Shown here one piece after another: positions 53,342 through 61,529 of a DNA stretch of 64,000 nt; positions within the stretch are counted from its first letter, which is position 1; each line of letters starts with the position of its first letter. Below the pieces are notes generated by a model that was not told the origin of the DNA, searched no databases, and was given only the letters and a program-made list of their open reading frames with translations. The position numbers and the translations under genes were made by a program. Origin of the DNA: a bacterium (GTDB taxonomy: Bacteria > Pseudomonadota > Alphaproteobacteria > Caulobacterales > Hyphomonadaceae); the NCBI GenBank assembly GCA_016125045.1, contig WGML01000002.1, positions 310,001 through 374,000 on the forward strand. The letters run 5' to 3'.

Positions 53342-54502
53342 CTATTCGATCTTGATGTCCGGGCTGGACGACCGGTCCGGCCCGTAGGATCCGCGCGGCG
53401 CCGGAGGGGGTGGAGGCGGGGGAGGGGGCGGCGGCGGAGACACGTTTGGCGGCGGCGGAGGGGGAGGTGGCGGCGGCGGTGACGTCGGCCCCGGACCCGG
53501 TCCCGGTCCCGGTCCCGGATTGTCGTTGCGGTCGCCCCGATTTCCACGATCCCCGACATTGTGCCGGTCGCCGTCGCGGCGGCGGTCATGGTCATAGTCC
53601 CGCCGCTGGTCGCGGTGGCGCAGATAGTTGATCCGGCCCCACGCGTCCGAATGATAGAAGCCCCACGGATAGTCGCGGCGGTAGACGTCATAGGCCCAGA
53701 TCGAGTCGATCGATCGCGCATAGAGCCACGCATCATGGTCGCGCCGGTGCATGTCCGAGATGGCGTTCTGCGCATCCTCGCGCCACGCGCCGAACGGGTT
53801 CTGGCGCAGATAGGCGTCATAGGAGGCGAGCGTGTGGGCATTCAGCGCCAGCCGCCAGGATTCATCATCGCGCAGCCGGAAGTCCTGCAGCCAGGCCCGC
53901 GCTTCCGGCGCAAACTCCGACCGGGGATTCTCGCGCAGGAACACCTCGACTTCGCCCGGAACGCCGGACCGCACCGCCTTCAGAAACCGGCCCTCCTCCG
54001 TCAGCCACAGGGCGTCGAGGCGGGCGAGCACCGCATCGCGGTTCGCACCTTGCGGCCATTTGCCGAGATAGGATTCGAGCGCCGGGATCGTGTCGGCGGC
54101 CTTTGCGTCCGCGAAATCGCGCTTCTCTTCCGCGGCCAGCCGCGGCGCGGCGCGTTCGGCGCGCAGCGCTTCGGCCTGCGGGGCGTTGGCGCTCCAGTAG
54201 AAGCGTTCGAGAAATCCGGTATACGCCGCTTCGCTGTCGGTCCGGCGGGCTTCGGCGAAGGCCGACGCGGCCAGCGCGTTCAATTCGCTGATGCGGTTCT
54301 CGGCGAGCGCCGCGTTCGGGCCGCTCGGATAGAGCCGCAGATAGGTCTCGTAGGCGCCGGGTATGTCCGCACGGGCCGTTGCTTCCCAGTCGCGCGCGTG
54401 CAGTTCGGCGGCGCTCGGTCCGCTGGCGCAGGCGCCGAGGAGCGCGATCGCGCTCACCGCGGTTGCAAACACTTTGGCGTGACGCCGTGGGCGATCGGTC
54501 AT
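53342..54502 (-). CDS. Proline-rich lipoprotein with helical repeats
   Basis: A 386-residue protein from ATG 54502. A lipoprotein signal ends LLGAC (Cys25). Residues 40-280 hold repeated segments of alpha-helical character such as AYETYLRLYPSGPNAALAENRI, ALESYLGKWPQGANRDAVLARL and AYDAYLRQNPFGAWREDAQNAI, a TPR/Sel1-like outer-membrane lipoprotein pattern. The tail consists of PGPGPGPG and two long proline tracts. It might span the periplasm or bind peptidoglycan; that is a guess. Confidence 0.8.
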   Translation of the reverse strand: MTDRPRRHAKVFATAVSAIALLGACASGPSAAELHARDWEATARADIPGAYETYLRLYPSGPNAALAENRISELNALAASAFAEARRTDSEAAYTGFLERFYWSANAPQAEALRAERAAPRLAAEEKRDFADAKAADTIPALESYLGKWPQGANRDAVLARLDALWLTEEGRFLKAVRSGVPGEVEVFLRENPRSEFAPEARAWLQDFRLRDDESWRLALNAHTLASYDAYLRQNPFGAWREDAQNAISDMHRRDHDAWLYARSIDSIWAYDVYRRDYPWGFYHSDAWGRINYLRHRDQRRDYDHDRRRDGDRHNVGDRGNRGDRNDNPGPGPGPGPGPTSPPPPPPPPPPPNVSPPPPPPPPPPPPAPRGSYGPDRSSSPDIKIE

Positions 54503-54669
54503 GGACGCGGCCCTCCTTCGGTGCAAACCTAGCCCCGGCAAGATGAACGGCGCCAGAACGAAAACGCACACGCCGTGGCCGCGCGGGCGCCGCCCTTGGT
54601 CCGCGGCGGCGTCTCGCGCATCATGTGGTCTGCCGGCGCGCAAGGCGCTCGAGACCGGGAGGCTTCACC

Positions 54670-55347
54670 ATGCGCCATTTCAGCGAGATCGAGGCCATGG
54701 CGGAGCGCCACCATGGCGGCGCCGCGCAGGTTCAGGCGCTCTTGCCGGGGCGCAGCGGCGGCCCGGTCGGCACGCTCGACCAAGGTGATGACCGGTTTCT
54801 CGCCGGCATGGCGCAGGCGGTGTTTTCCGCCGGCTTCAACTGGCGGGTGATCGAGTCGAAATGGCCGGGCTTCGAAGCGGCGTTCCTGGGCTTCGATCCC
54901 CGCCGCGTCGCGTTCTTCGATGATGACGATCTCGCGCGCCTTCTGCGGGATGAGCGGATCGTCCGCAACGGCGCGAAAATCCGGGCGACGATCGAGAACG
55001 CCCGCTTCGTTACGGACATCGCCCGTGAGCACGGCTCGGTTTCGACGTTTCTGAAAGCCTGGCCCGCGAGCGATCAGATCGGCCTCCTCGACCTGCTGCG
55101 GAAACGCGCTTCAAGGCTTGGCGGGTCGACCGCGCAATACTTCCTGCGCTTCAACGGCTGGGACGCCTTCATCCTCAGTCGCGACGTGGTCGCCGCGCTG
55201 ATCCGCGAGGGCGTCATCGACAAGCCGCCGACCTCGAAAGCCGCGCTGAAAGCCGTGCAGGCCGCGTTCAACACCTGGACGGCCCAGTCCCGCCGACCGC
55301 AGCGCGAGGTCTCGCGCATCCTGTCGCTCAGCGTGGGGCCGTCCTGA
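54670..55347 (+). CDS. DNA-3-methyladenine glycosylase I-like protein
   Basis: A 225-residue helix-hairpin-helix glycosylase-like protein, similar in size to Tag. VFSAGFNWRVIESKWPGFEAAF and DERIVRNGAKIRATIENARFV are clear Tag signatures; NGW and STAQYFLRF lie in the core. Tag removes 3-methyladenine from alkylated DNA. The Cys/His zinc-snap residues of E. coli Tag at the ends do not seem to be present, so it belongs to a variant branch. Start ATG 54670 with a GGGAGG site. Confidence 0.87.
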   Translation: MRHFSEIEAMAERHHGGAAQVQALLPGRSGGPVGTLDQGDDRFLAGMAQAVFSAGFNWRVIESKWPGFEAAFLGFDPRRVAFFDDDDLARLLRDERIVRNGAKIRATIENARFVTDIAREHGSVSTFLKAWPASDQIGLLDLLRKRASRLGGSTAQYFLRFNGWDAFILSRDVVAALIREGVIDKPPTSKAALKAVQAAFNTWTAQSRRPQREVSRILSLSVGPS

Positions 55348-55401
55348 AAGCGGACGCCGTGTCGGCATCGGCCGTCCGTGAGTGAGGGGGCCGTGTGAGG
55401 G

Positions 55402-55698
55402 TCACGACTTATCCTCGCTTTCGGTTTTCCGGCGCGGACGGCGCTTTGCGGGCCTATCCCCCTTTTTCTCTGCGGCGTCGGATTCCGTTGTCGCCAGGTC
55501 GGCGCGAGGGTCGGCGGCGTCCGTCGCTTCGCGCTTGGCGGCGTCGAGCCGTTTGGCTTCGGCGTCGCGTTCCGCCTGCTCGGCTTTTCTCAACGCCTTC
55601 GTGCGCCCGTGTTTCACGCGGTTCTGGGCGGCTTTGGCGGCCGCCTCGGCGCGCTCCCGCGCCTTTCGCACATCGCGAAGATTGATGATCTCGCCCAT
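55402..55698 (-). CDS. DUF4169 family protein
   Basis: A 98-residue, very charged helical protein. MGEIINLRDVRKARERAEAA at the N-terminus is the DUF4169 signature, seen in alphaproteobacteria. The rest is Ala/Lys/Glu/Arg-rich, and the C-terminus is basic (KRRPRRKTESEDKS). Function unknown. It is convergent with the glycosylase gene. Confidence 0.88.
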   Translation of the reverse strand: MGEIINLRDVRKARERAEAAAKAAQNRVKHGRTKALRKAEQAERDAEAKRLDAAKREATDAADPRADLATTESDAAEKKGDRPAKRRPRRKTESEDKS

Positions 55699-55975
55699 GG
55701 TGACCGGTCCCGTGCGCGCCCGACACCCTCATCGCCACCCCTGGAGCGCGACTCGGAAGCCCGAGATTAATCGACATCGCGGTGCGTTGCGAGCCTTAAC
55801 TATCCCCATGAACACGCGGGTTCGCCCGACCGGCCTTCACCTGTACGCCGACCCGTCTCAAACATCACTCCAACCTGCGATATCGGCCGCGCAGGCATGG
55901 ACAGATCCTGCGTCCGGGGGCGGACAAGTCTCGTCTCATCGGCGCGCCGCCTGTCGGATAGCGCGTCCGCCCGGC

Positions 55976-57340
55976 CTAGCGCCGGAGGCTCGCGGCATGG
56001 TCCTCGGCGGCCTTCAGAAGGCGGATAACATTGCCGCCCCAGATCGCTTGAAGGTCGCTTTCAGTATAGCCCCCCGCCAGCAGGCGCTGGGTGATCTTCG
56101 GCAGGTCCGCCACATCGCGCATGCCGGATACGCCGCCACCGCCGTCCCAGTCCGCGCCGACGCCGACATGCTCCGGGCCGACGAGTTTCAGCACGTGGAG
56201 AAACTGATCCATATAGTCTTCAAATGACGCAAGCGGCTCGGGAAACGCGTCGTTGAGCGCCAGCCGGTCGGCGAAATAGGCGTCACGCCGGTCTGCGGGA
56301 ATGTCGCCGACGGGGCCGTATTTTTCGGCGAGGGCGGCCAGCGCCGCCGCCCGCTCCGGTGACGGGTCGAGCTTGCGCAGATAGCTGCCGAGCGCGTTCA
56401 TGTGGATAACCCCGCCGGACCTCGCGAGCTTGACGAGCAGGGCGTCCGGCGCATTGCGCGGATGGTCGTAAAGCTCCTTCGTGCCGGAATGCGACAGGAT
56501 TATCGGCGTCGCCGAAAGGTCGATCATCTGCGAAAGGGTCTCGTCGCTCGCGTGGCTTGCGTCGAGCACGACGCCGAGACGGTTCGCCTCCTTCACCAGT
56601 TCCTTGCCGAGCGGGCTGAGCCCGCCCCAGCGCGGTCCGTTTCCGCGCGGCAGCGAGCTGTCCGCGAACTGGTTGTCGCCGGAGTGGACAGGTCCAACCA
56701 TCCGCACACCAAGATCATAGAAGGTCTGTAGGAGCGAGAGGTCTTCTCCCAGCGGATAGGAGTTCTCGATCGACTGATAGACGATCTTCTTTCCTTCGGC
56801 GTTGAGTCTCGCGGCGTCTGTCGATGATGTCGCGAGGGCGAAGTCGTTCGGGCTGGCGGCGACCATGGTGTGGATCGCAAGCGAGCGCAGGATCGCGACA
56901 TCGCGGGTGCGTTGGTAGGCTTCCTTCGTCAGCGGCCCTTGCGGCGTATAGATCACCCAGAATCCGCCATCGAGACCTCCAGCCCGCATGCGCGGCAGGT
57001 CGACCTGCGAGCGATTGCGGATCGCGGAATTGTCCGCGCGGATGTCAAAGCCCGGCTGGACCAGCAGGGCCGGCGTGTCGAGGTGGGTGTCGAGCGTCAT
57101 GAGGCGCTGGTGGAGCGCATAGGCGGCGGGGCTCACGCCCTCGGCGATCGGGATCGTCGAGGCGCCCGATGCCGTCGCCAGTCCCGTCGCCGGTGCCGAA
57201 GTCGCGGCCGCTGGCCCGGCGCCCGGCGCTGCTGGCGGGGTCGCCACCGCGGTCGTGGAGGCGCAAGCGCTGAGCAGCACCGCTCCCGAAATAGCCAAAA
57301 CGGCGGGCGGTAGGATCGTGCGGCGCTCTTTCCTCGTCAT
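55976..57340 (-). CDS. Membrane dipeptidase (M19, renal dipeptidase-like) lipoprotein
   Basis: A 454-residue zinc peptidase. A lipoprotein signal ends LLSAC (Cys26). The metal motif LDTHLDTP (HxD), the bridging Glu region, SHSGTKELYDHPRNAPD and GVGADWDGGGG fit M19 enzymes, which split dipeptides and other small amides. It is exported and probably anchored to the membrane. The next gene upstream is divergent, across a 319-bp gap. Confidence 0.92.
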   Translation of the reverse strand: MTRKERRTILPPAVLAISGAVLLSACASTTAVATPPAAPGAGPAAATSAPATGLATASGASTIPIAEGVSPAAYALHQRLMTLDTHLDTPALLVQPGFDIRADNSAIRNRSQVDLPRMRAGGLDGGFWVIYTPQGPLTKEAYQRTRDVAILRSLAIHTMVAASPNDFALATSSTDAARLNAEGKKIVYQSIENSYPLGEDLSLLQTFYDLGVRMVGPVHSGDNQFADSSLPRGNGPRWGGLSPLGKELVKEANRLGVVLDASHASDETLSQMIDLSATPIILSHSGTKELYDHPRNAPDALLVKLARSGGVIHMNALGSYLRKLDPSPERAAALAALAEKYGPVGDIPADRRDAYFADRLALNDAFPEPLASFEDYMDQFLHVLKLVGPEHVGVGADWDGGGGVSGMRDVADLPKITQRLLAGGYTESDLQAIWGGNVIRLLKAAEDHAASLRR

Positions 57341-57659
57341 GGAGGCTTCCCTGATTCAGGCGTTCGTGTGATGGGCGATTGAACTGCACAATCACACTGG
57401 CCCGCCGGGTCGGGGAGATGCAAGCGCCGGATCGGCGAGGGGGTCCGCTCATCTGTCGGACGTTGTGCCATTGACGCCGAAACGAGCGGCGGGGAGAGAC
57501 GATTGCGCAGCGGCGAACGCGGGCTTCAACTGCAAATGTGTTGCGCTGCGGCAACAGTTCGATCTGGCGGAAGATGAATTTGAAGTTATGATATTCCATC
57601 CAGTCGGCGGATCGAAGACACCGGCGACTGGCGTAATAACTTACGCGTCTGGAGGAAGA
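57341..57659 (+). promoter_or_regulatory. Divergent gap with a hairpin before the TonB-like gene
   Basis: This 319-bp stretch holds no convincing gene. An upstream in-frame extension of the TonB-like gene (from 57465) is open but poorly convincing. At 57631-57646, GCGTAA-TAAC-TTACGC is a perfect 6-bp inverted repeat that lies just before the ribosome site GGAGGA (57651-57656), so it could control translation or bind a regulator. AT-rich patches around 57574-57600 may hold a promoter. Confidence 0.4.
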
Positions 57660-58370
57660 GTGGCCCACGCTTCGGCGGTCTTCACCTATGGACCCCGCCC
57701 CGCGGCGGATCAGCATCCTGGACTCGACTCCCGTCTGGCCGGGGTGTCGGTCATGGTCGCCGTTCATGTCGCTCTGGGCGGATTGGTGATGAGCGGGCTC
57801 GGTCCGAGGGTGGTGGACATCCTGTCGCCGACTGCACTGCTCGTGACCCCGCTCGCGTCGGCGACGGCCAGTCCCGACCATCGGCCAGACTTCGACAATC
57901 TGTCGATCACGCTTGCGGTCGACCCCGCAGGGTTCATCGCTCCGCAGATGAGCTTTGTTTCGGTGAACGAACCGGAGCCGGCCGCGAACGCAGAAGGGCC
58001 GCAAAGCGGCGCCGGGGATCGGGGGGTGGTGCACGCGGGCTGGCGCCGGGCCGATGTCTCGCCCTCGCGAACGGCGCCGAGACACATCCGGGGATCGCTG
58101 CCGCAATATCCGGTGCGGGAGTTTCGGGGCGGGTTTCAAGGCGACACGCGTATCCTCGTTTGCGTCTCGGCGATGGGCGCGGTCACCAAGGCGGAGCTCG
58201 CCGTTTCGAGCGGCCGGCCGCGACTGGACGAGGCGACGCTGCTCTGGGTCAAGCACGAGCGCTTCATTCCCGGGCTGGAAGACGGAGAGCGGACGGAAAT
58301 CTGCGGTGTCCCATTGACCTATTCCTGGCGGTTGACCCCTTCTGGCTCGATCATAAGGCAGGATGGGTGA
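57660..58370 (+). CDS. TonB-like protein without proline-rich spacer
   Basis: A 236-residue protein starting at GTG 57660 after GGAGGAAGA. One membrane segment (VSVMVAVHVALGGLVMSGLGP) is followed by a spacer without the usual proline runs, and a TonB C-terminal domain (ILVCVSAMGAVTKAELAVSSGRPRLDEATLLWVKHERF, later TYSWRL). The membrane region and the C-terminal domain resemble those of the TonB encoded at 58752, so they are likely paralogues. A reduced TonB might serve a specific receptor or be on its way to loss. Confidence 0.75.
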   Translation: MAHASAVFTYGPRPAADQHPGLDSRLAGVSVMVAVHVALGGLVMSGLGPRVVDILSPTALLVTPLASATASPDHRPDFDNLSITLAVDPAGFIAPQMSFVSVNEPEPAANAEGPQSGAGDRGVVHAGWRRADVSPSRTAPRHIRGSLPQYPVREFRGGFQGDTRILVCVSAMGAVTKAELAVSSGRPRLDEATLLWVKHERFIPGLEDGERTEICGVPLTYSWRLTPSGSIIRQDG

Positions 58371-58460
58371 TGGCGGATTGGACTGCCCGCGCGGCGCGGA
58401 TAACGCGTGAAATCGCGCCCCGTCTCGCCGCGGCCGCCGCCCCGAGCATTGACAGCGGCT

Positions 58461-58675
58461 TCGCAACGCGGCGTTATCGAAAAACGATAGCGGTTGCGAG
58501 GCGTTGTTGCGTCCTCCCGCGGCAGCCGAGGGAGAAAACTTTCCCTTCCGGCAAGCGTCTATGCGTCGCAGGCGACATGCCGCCTGCGGTGCAAACCCGA
58601 CACGGTGTGTCGGGCGACTTCCGCTCTGTGCAAAAAAACGGTAGTGCGGTCTGGCGCCCGCGGAAAAAGGCGGGC
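58461..58675 (+). ncRNA. Run of five hairpins in the tonB leader; candidate structured RNA
   Basis: In the 381-bp gap 58371-58751 I see no convincing gene. Five consecutive stem-loops are visible: (1) TCGCAAC 58461-58467 with GTTGCGA 58493-58499 enclosing CGTTATCG/CGATAGCG around AAAAA; (2) AGGGA 58529-58533 with TCCCT 58542-58546; (3) CGCAGGCG 58567-58574 with CGCCTGCG 58581-58588; (4) CCCGACAC 58596-58603 with GTGTCGGG 58607-58614; (5) GCCCGC 58656-58661 with GCGGGC 58670-58675. The density suggests a regulatory leader or a small RNA gene. No known RNA family recognised; the strand is uncertain. Confidence 0.4.
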
Positions 58676-58751
58676 ATAAAAAATAGGTTCGTGCGCGACG
58701 AGAGCCCTGAAGGGTCGATGTCGCGGCAAGGCGGGCGGGGATGGTGAGAAC

Positions 58752-59396
58752 ATGGTAAGCTACACTCAGAAGCCGCAGAACAGCACCCGTATGGTCGGGC
58801 TGGGCGTCGTGGTGCTCTTCCACGCGCTTGTTGGTCTGGCGATGGCGTCCGGTCTCGGTCCGAAGATCACCAACATGATCACCGAGACCGAAGTGGCGAT
58901 CATCGATACGCCGCCGGAAGTCGAGGACCTGCCGCCGCCGCCGCCGCCGCCCGTTGATTTCGAGCTGCCGCCGCCGCCGCCGCAAGTGGTGTTGCCGTCG
59001 ATCGTCTTCGACACGCCGCCGCCGGCGACCGCGATCACCCAGGTTCAGCAGGTCGAGCGTCCGGCTCCGCCGCCGCCGCGTCCCGCGGCCCCGGCCCCGG
59101 CTCCCGTCCAGCGCGTGATGCCGGCCCTTCGCCGCGGCGCGGAACAGCCGGAATATCCGTCCGCTTCGCTCCGTCTCGAGGAAGAGGGCCCGACGACGCT
59201 TGAGCTGTGCGTTGACGAGAATGGACGCGTGGGTGACGCCAAGGTTGTCAGTTCCAGCGGATTCCCGCGCCTGGACGAGGCGGCGCTGAAGTGGGTCCGT
59301 CGCGAGCGTTTCAACGCCGGGACCGAGAATGGTCAGCGGACGGCGATGTGCGGCTTCCGTCTCACCTATGAGTGGAGGGTTGAGCGGGGCCGGTGA
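58752..59396 (+). CDS. tonB: Energy transducer TonB
   Basis: A 214-residue protein. An N-terminal membrane anchor (VGLGVVVLFHALVGLAMASGL) is followed by a proline-rich periplasmic spacer (several runs of five to seven prolines, residues 55-120) and a TonB C-terminal domain (residues 125-214, GPTTLELCVDENGRVGDAKVVSSSGFPRLDEAALKW). It couples the proton gradient from ExbB-ExbD to outer-membrane receptors. The exbB gene lies 221 bp downstream. Start ATG 58752 (MVSYTQKPQN). Confidence 0.93.
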   Translation: MVSYTQKPQNSTRMVGLGVVVLFHALVGLAMASGLGPKITNMITETEVAIIDTPPEVEDLPPPPPPPVDFELPPPPPQVVLPSIVFDTPPPATAITQVQQVERPAPPPPRPAAPAPAPVQRVMPALRRGAEQPEYPSASLRLEEEGPTTLELCVDENGRVGDAKVVSSSGFPRLDEAALKWVRRERFNAGTENGQRTAMCGFRLTYEWRVERGR

Positions 59397-59402
59397 TCGG
59401 CC

Positions 59403-59436
59403 GACCCCCTTCCGCCATGGCGGGACCATGGGGGTC
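59403..59436. other. Stem-loop between tonB and exbB
   Basis: GACCCCC (59403-59409) pairs with GGGGGTC (59430-59436); the loop itself contains the palindrome CCGCCATGGCGG. It begins 6 bp after the tonB stop. No T run follows, so it may be a processing or attenuation site rather than a full terminator. The rest of the 221-bp gap holds no gene. Confidence 0.4.
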
Positions 59437-59617
59437 TGGCTCAGAAGCGGTTCTGCAAGTCGAATAGAGGTCTGACTTCGGCTGGGTTTGCAAAGGGTCA
59501 CAAGACCCATCCTGGCTGCGGCGGCGAACGGGTGAAGTTGAGTTCTGGCGGGTCGACGGGATTGACTCAAGTCCGCCAGGGGGAAGATGCGGGAAGTACT
59601 CCCGTCTCAAGGAGAGG

Positions 59618-60529
59618 ATGACTATGAACACGGTGTTTCTCGGTGCAGGTCCTTCAAGGCGGAGCTCTCCGATCAGGTTTGTGGCGGTCGCCCTGGCGCT
59701 CGCCTTCGCGCCTCTCGGTGCGATTGCGCAGACGCCCGACACTGAGACGCCGGCTGGCGCGCTCGATGGTGTCGACACGTCCATTCCTGGACTGAACGAC
59801 GCTCCGGCGGTCGAGCCGACCCCGGCTCCGGCGCCCGCTCCTGCCGAGGCGGCGGTCGAGGAAGAAGGATACGGCCCCGGGGAAGACCCCTTCTCCGTGC
59901 AGCACATCTGGGTGGCCGGTGATATCGTCGCCCGCACCACGCTCGTGCTCATGATCCTCATGTCGCTCGGCAGCTGGTACATCGTCGCCACGAAGCTGTT
60001 CGACCAGACCCGCATCATGGGCAATGTGAAGCGTCTCGGTGATTTCTGGTCCGCCTCATCGATCGATGAAGGTCTCGACAATCTGGGCCGGGGCAACGCC
60101 TTCCGCCTGATTGCTGAGGGCGCTGTCGCCGCGGCCAACAACACCGAGACCGGCATCATCAGCCGCATCCCGCGTGAAGAGCGGATGTCGCTTGAAGTGA
60201 GCCGCGAGCTTGACCGTCTCAACTCACGCCTTCAGGGTGGCATGGCCTTCCTTGCAACCGTTGGCGCGACTGCACCGTTTATCGGTCTGTTCGGAACGGT
60301 CTGGGGTATCGTTAACGCGCTGATCGCGATCGGCCTGTCGGGTGACGCATCGATTGAACGGGTCGCCGGCCCGGTCGGCGAGGCGCTGATCATGACGGCG
60401 ATCGGTCTGGCGGTCGCGGTGCCCGCGGTTATCTTCTACAACCTGCTCGGTCGCCGGAATAAGAACGTCTCGGATGTCGCCCGCTACTTTGCGATCGACG
60501 TCGAGAAGCTCATGTCCTCCAAGGCCTGA
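59618..60529 (+). CDS. exbB: MotA/TolQ/ExbB proton channel protein
   Basis: A 303-residue protein. An unusual N-terminal part looks like a signal peptide (VALALAFAPLGAIAQ) followed by a Pro/Ala/Glu-rich periplasmic linker (residues 45-95). The ExbB core then has three membrane segments (TTLVLMILMSLGSWYIV, ATVGATAPFIGLFGTVWGI, EALIMTAIGLAVAVPAVIFYNLLG). It forms the proton channel that energises TonB. Start ATG 59618 follows AAGGAGAGG. ExbD follows 8 bp later. Confidence 0.93.
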   Translation: MTMNTVFLGAGPSRRSSPIRFVAVALALAFAPLGAIAQTPDTETPAGALDGVDTSIPGLNDAPAVEPTPAPAPAPAEAAVEEEGYGPGEDPFSVQHIWVAGDIVARTTLVLMILMSLGSWYIVATKLFDQTRIMGNVKRLGDFWSASSIDEGLDNLGRGNAFRLIAEGAVAAANNTETGIISRIPREERMSLEVSRELDRLNSRLQGGMAFLATVGATAPFIGLFGTVWGIVNALIAIGLSGDASIERVAGPVGEALIMTAIGLAVAVPAVIFYNLLGRRNKNVSDVARYFAIDVEKLMSSKA

Positions 60530-60537
60530 GAATCCTC

Positions 60538-60990
60538 ATGTCGCTCGGTGGAAAAGTAAAGTCGGGTGCGGCTCTTCTCGAGAGTTCTCTTGAAGAGACG
60601 CAACCCACCTCCTCGATCAACACCACGCCGCTCGTGGACGTGATGCTGGTCATGCTGATCATCTTCCTGATCACGGTTCCGGTCGTGGTCGGCACCGTCG
60701 AGGTCGAGCTTCCCGTGGAGCGCAACGTCGTCACGGTCACCAAGCCGGAAAACGTCAACATCGCGGTCGACGCGAACGGCAATGTCTACTGGAACCAGGC
60801 CCTGGTGACGAAAGAAGATCTCCAGACCCGGTTGAACCAAGCGGCGTTCATCCAGCCGCAGCCCGAGGTTCACATCCGCGGGGACCAGGAGACCGAGTAC
60901 CAGAATGTCGGCTTCGTCGTGGAGGCGGCTCAGCGTGCGGGGATCGCCAGGGTCGGTTTCATCACCGACAAGCCGTCCTCCGGCTACTGA
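60538..60990 (+). CDS. exbD: Biopolymer transport protein ExbD (first copy)
   Basis: A 150-residue protein. A single membrane helix carries the proton-site Asp (INTTPLVDVMLVMLIIFLI), and a periplasmic domain of about 100 residues follows (VERNVVTVTKPENVNIAVD, then GRGDQETEY-like end with QNVGFVVEAAQRAGI). It assembles with ExbB. A ribosome site is poor (GAATCCTC), consistent with translational coupling to exbB. Confidence 0.94.
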   Translation: MSLGGKVKSGAALLESSLEETQPTSSINTTPLVDVMLVMLIIFLITVPVVVGTVEVELPVERNVVTVTKPENVNIAVDANGNVYWNQALVTKEDLQTRLNQAAFIQPQPEVHIRGDQETEYQNVGFVVEAAQRAGIARVGFITDKPSSGY

Positions 60991-61058
60991 GTGTTGAGAA
61001 CTGTGTTTGGTCGGCGCGCATATGAGCGCGCCGGCCCCTAGACCCTGGGAGTTGCGTC

Positions 61059-61475
61059 ATGGCAATGGCGGTCGGCGTTACCGAAGAAGGTGAGCCATAT
61101 TCCGAGATCAACACCACGCCGTTGATCGACGTGATGCTGGTCCTGCTGATCATGCTCATCATCACGATCCCGCCTCAGACCCATGCGGTGAAGCTCGATT
61201 CTCCGCGGCCGGATCCGAACGCGATCCCGCCGGAGAACCCCGTGGAGCCGATCGCCATTCAGGTGGATTTCGACGGAACCTTCTATTGGAATGGCAACGC
61301 CGTCGATCGCGCGACGATGGAGCAGTACATGATCCGTGAGGCGGCGCTCGCGGAACAGCCCGAAATCCATATTCGTCCGCACAAGCTGGCCAAGTATCGC
61401 GAAGTCGCGGCCGTGATGGCCTCAGCCCAAAGGCTCGGGCTGCGCAAGATCGGCATCATCGGCGGAACCAACTGA
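61059..61475 (+). CDS. exbD: Biopolymer transport protein ExbD (second copy)
   Basis: A 138-residue paralogue of the preceding gene. The helix again carries Asp (INTTPLIDVMLVLLIMLIITI), followed by a short periplasmic domain (HAVKLDSPRPDPNAIP, FYWNGNAVDRATMEQYMI). Two ExbD genes next to one ExbB are typical of Caulobacter-type TonB clusters, where heteromeric complexes are likely. It ends with a rho-independent terminator 20 bp later. Confidence 0.94.
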   Translation: MAMAVGVTEEGEPYSEINTTPLIDVMLVLLIMLIITIPPQTHAVKLDSPRPDPNAIPPENPVEPIAIQVDFDGTFYWNGNAVDRATMEQYMIREAALAEQPEIHIRPHKLAKYREVAAVMASAQRLGLRKIGIIGGTN

Positions 61476-61494
61476 TCTCTAGAGGTTTTCGGGA

Positions 61495-61529
61495 CCGGGC
61501 TGAGCATTGCCTCAGCCCGGTTCAGTTTT
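61495..61529 (+). terminator. Rho-independent terminator of the tonB-exbBD cluster
   Basis: CCGGGCTGAG (61495-61504) pairs perfectly with CTCAGCCCGG (61511-61520) across a 6-base loop (CATTGC), followed by TTCAGTTTT. It starts 20 bp after the second exbD stop. This is the clearest terminator in the window. Confidence 0.93.

Noticed and set aside
57045-59570. 841-codon open frame on the minus strand
   Set aside because: It covers parts of the dipeptidase frame shift, both TonB genes and their gaps; the amino acid composition (Arg/Ser/Pro-rich) is that of noncoding high-GC frames.
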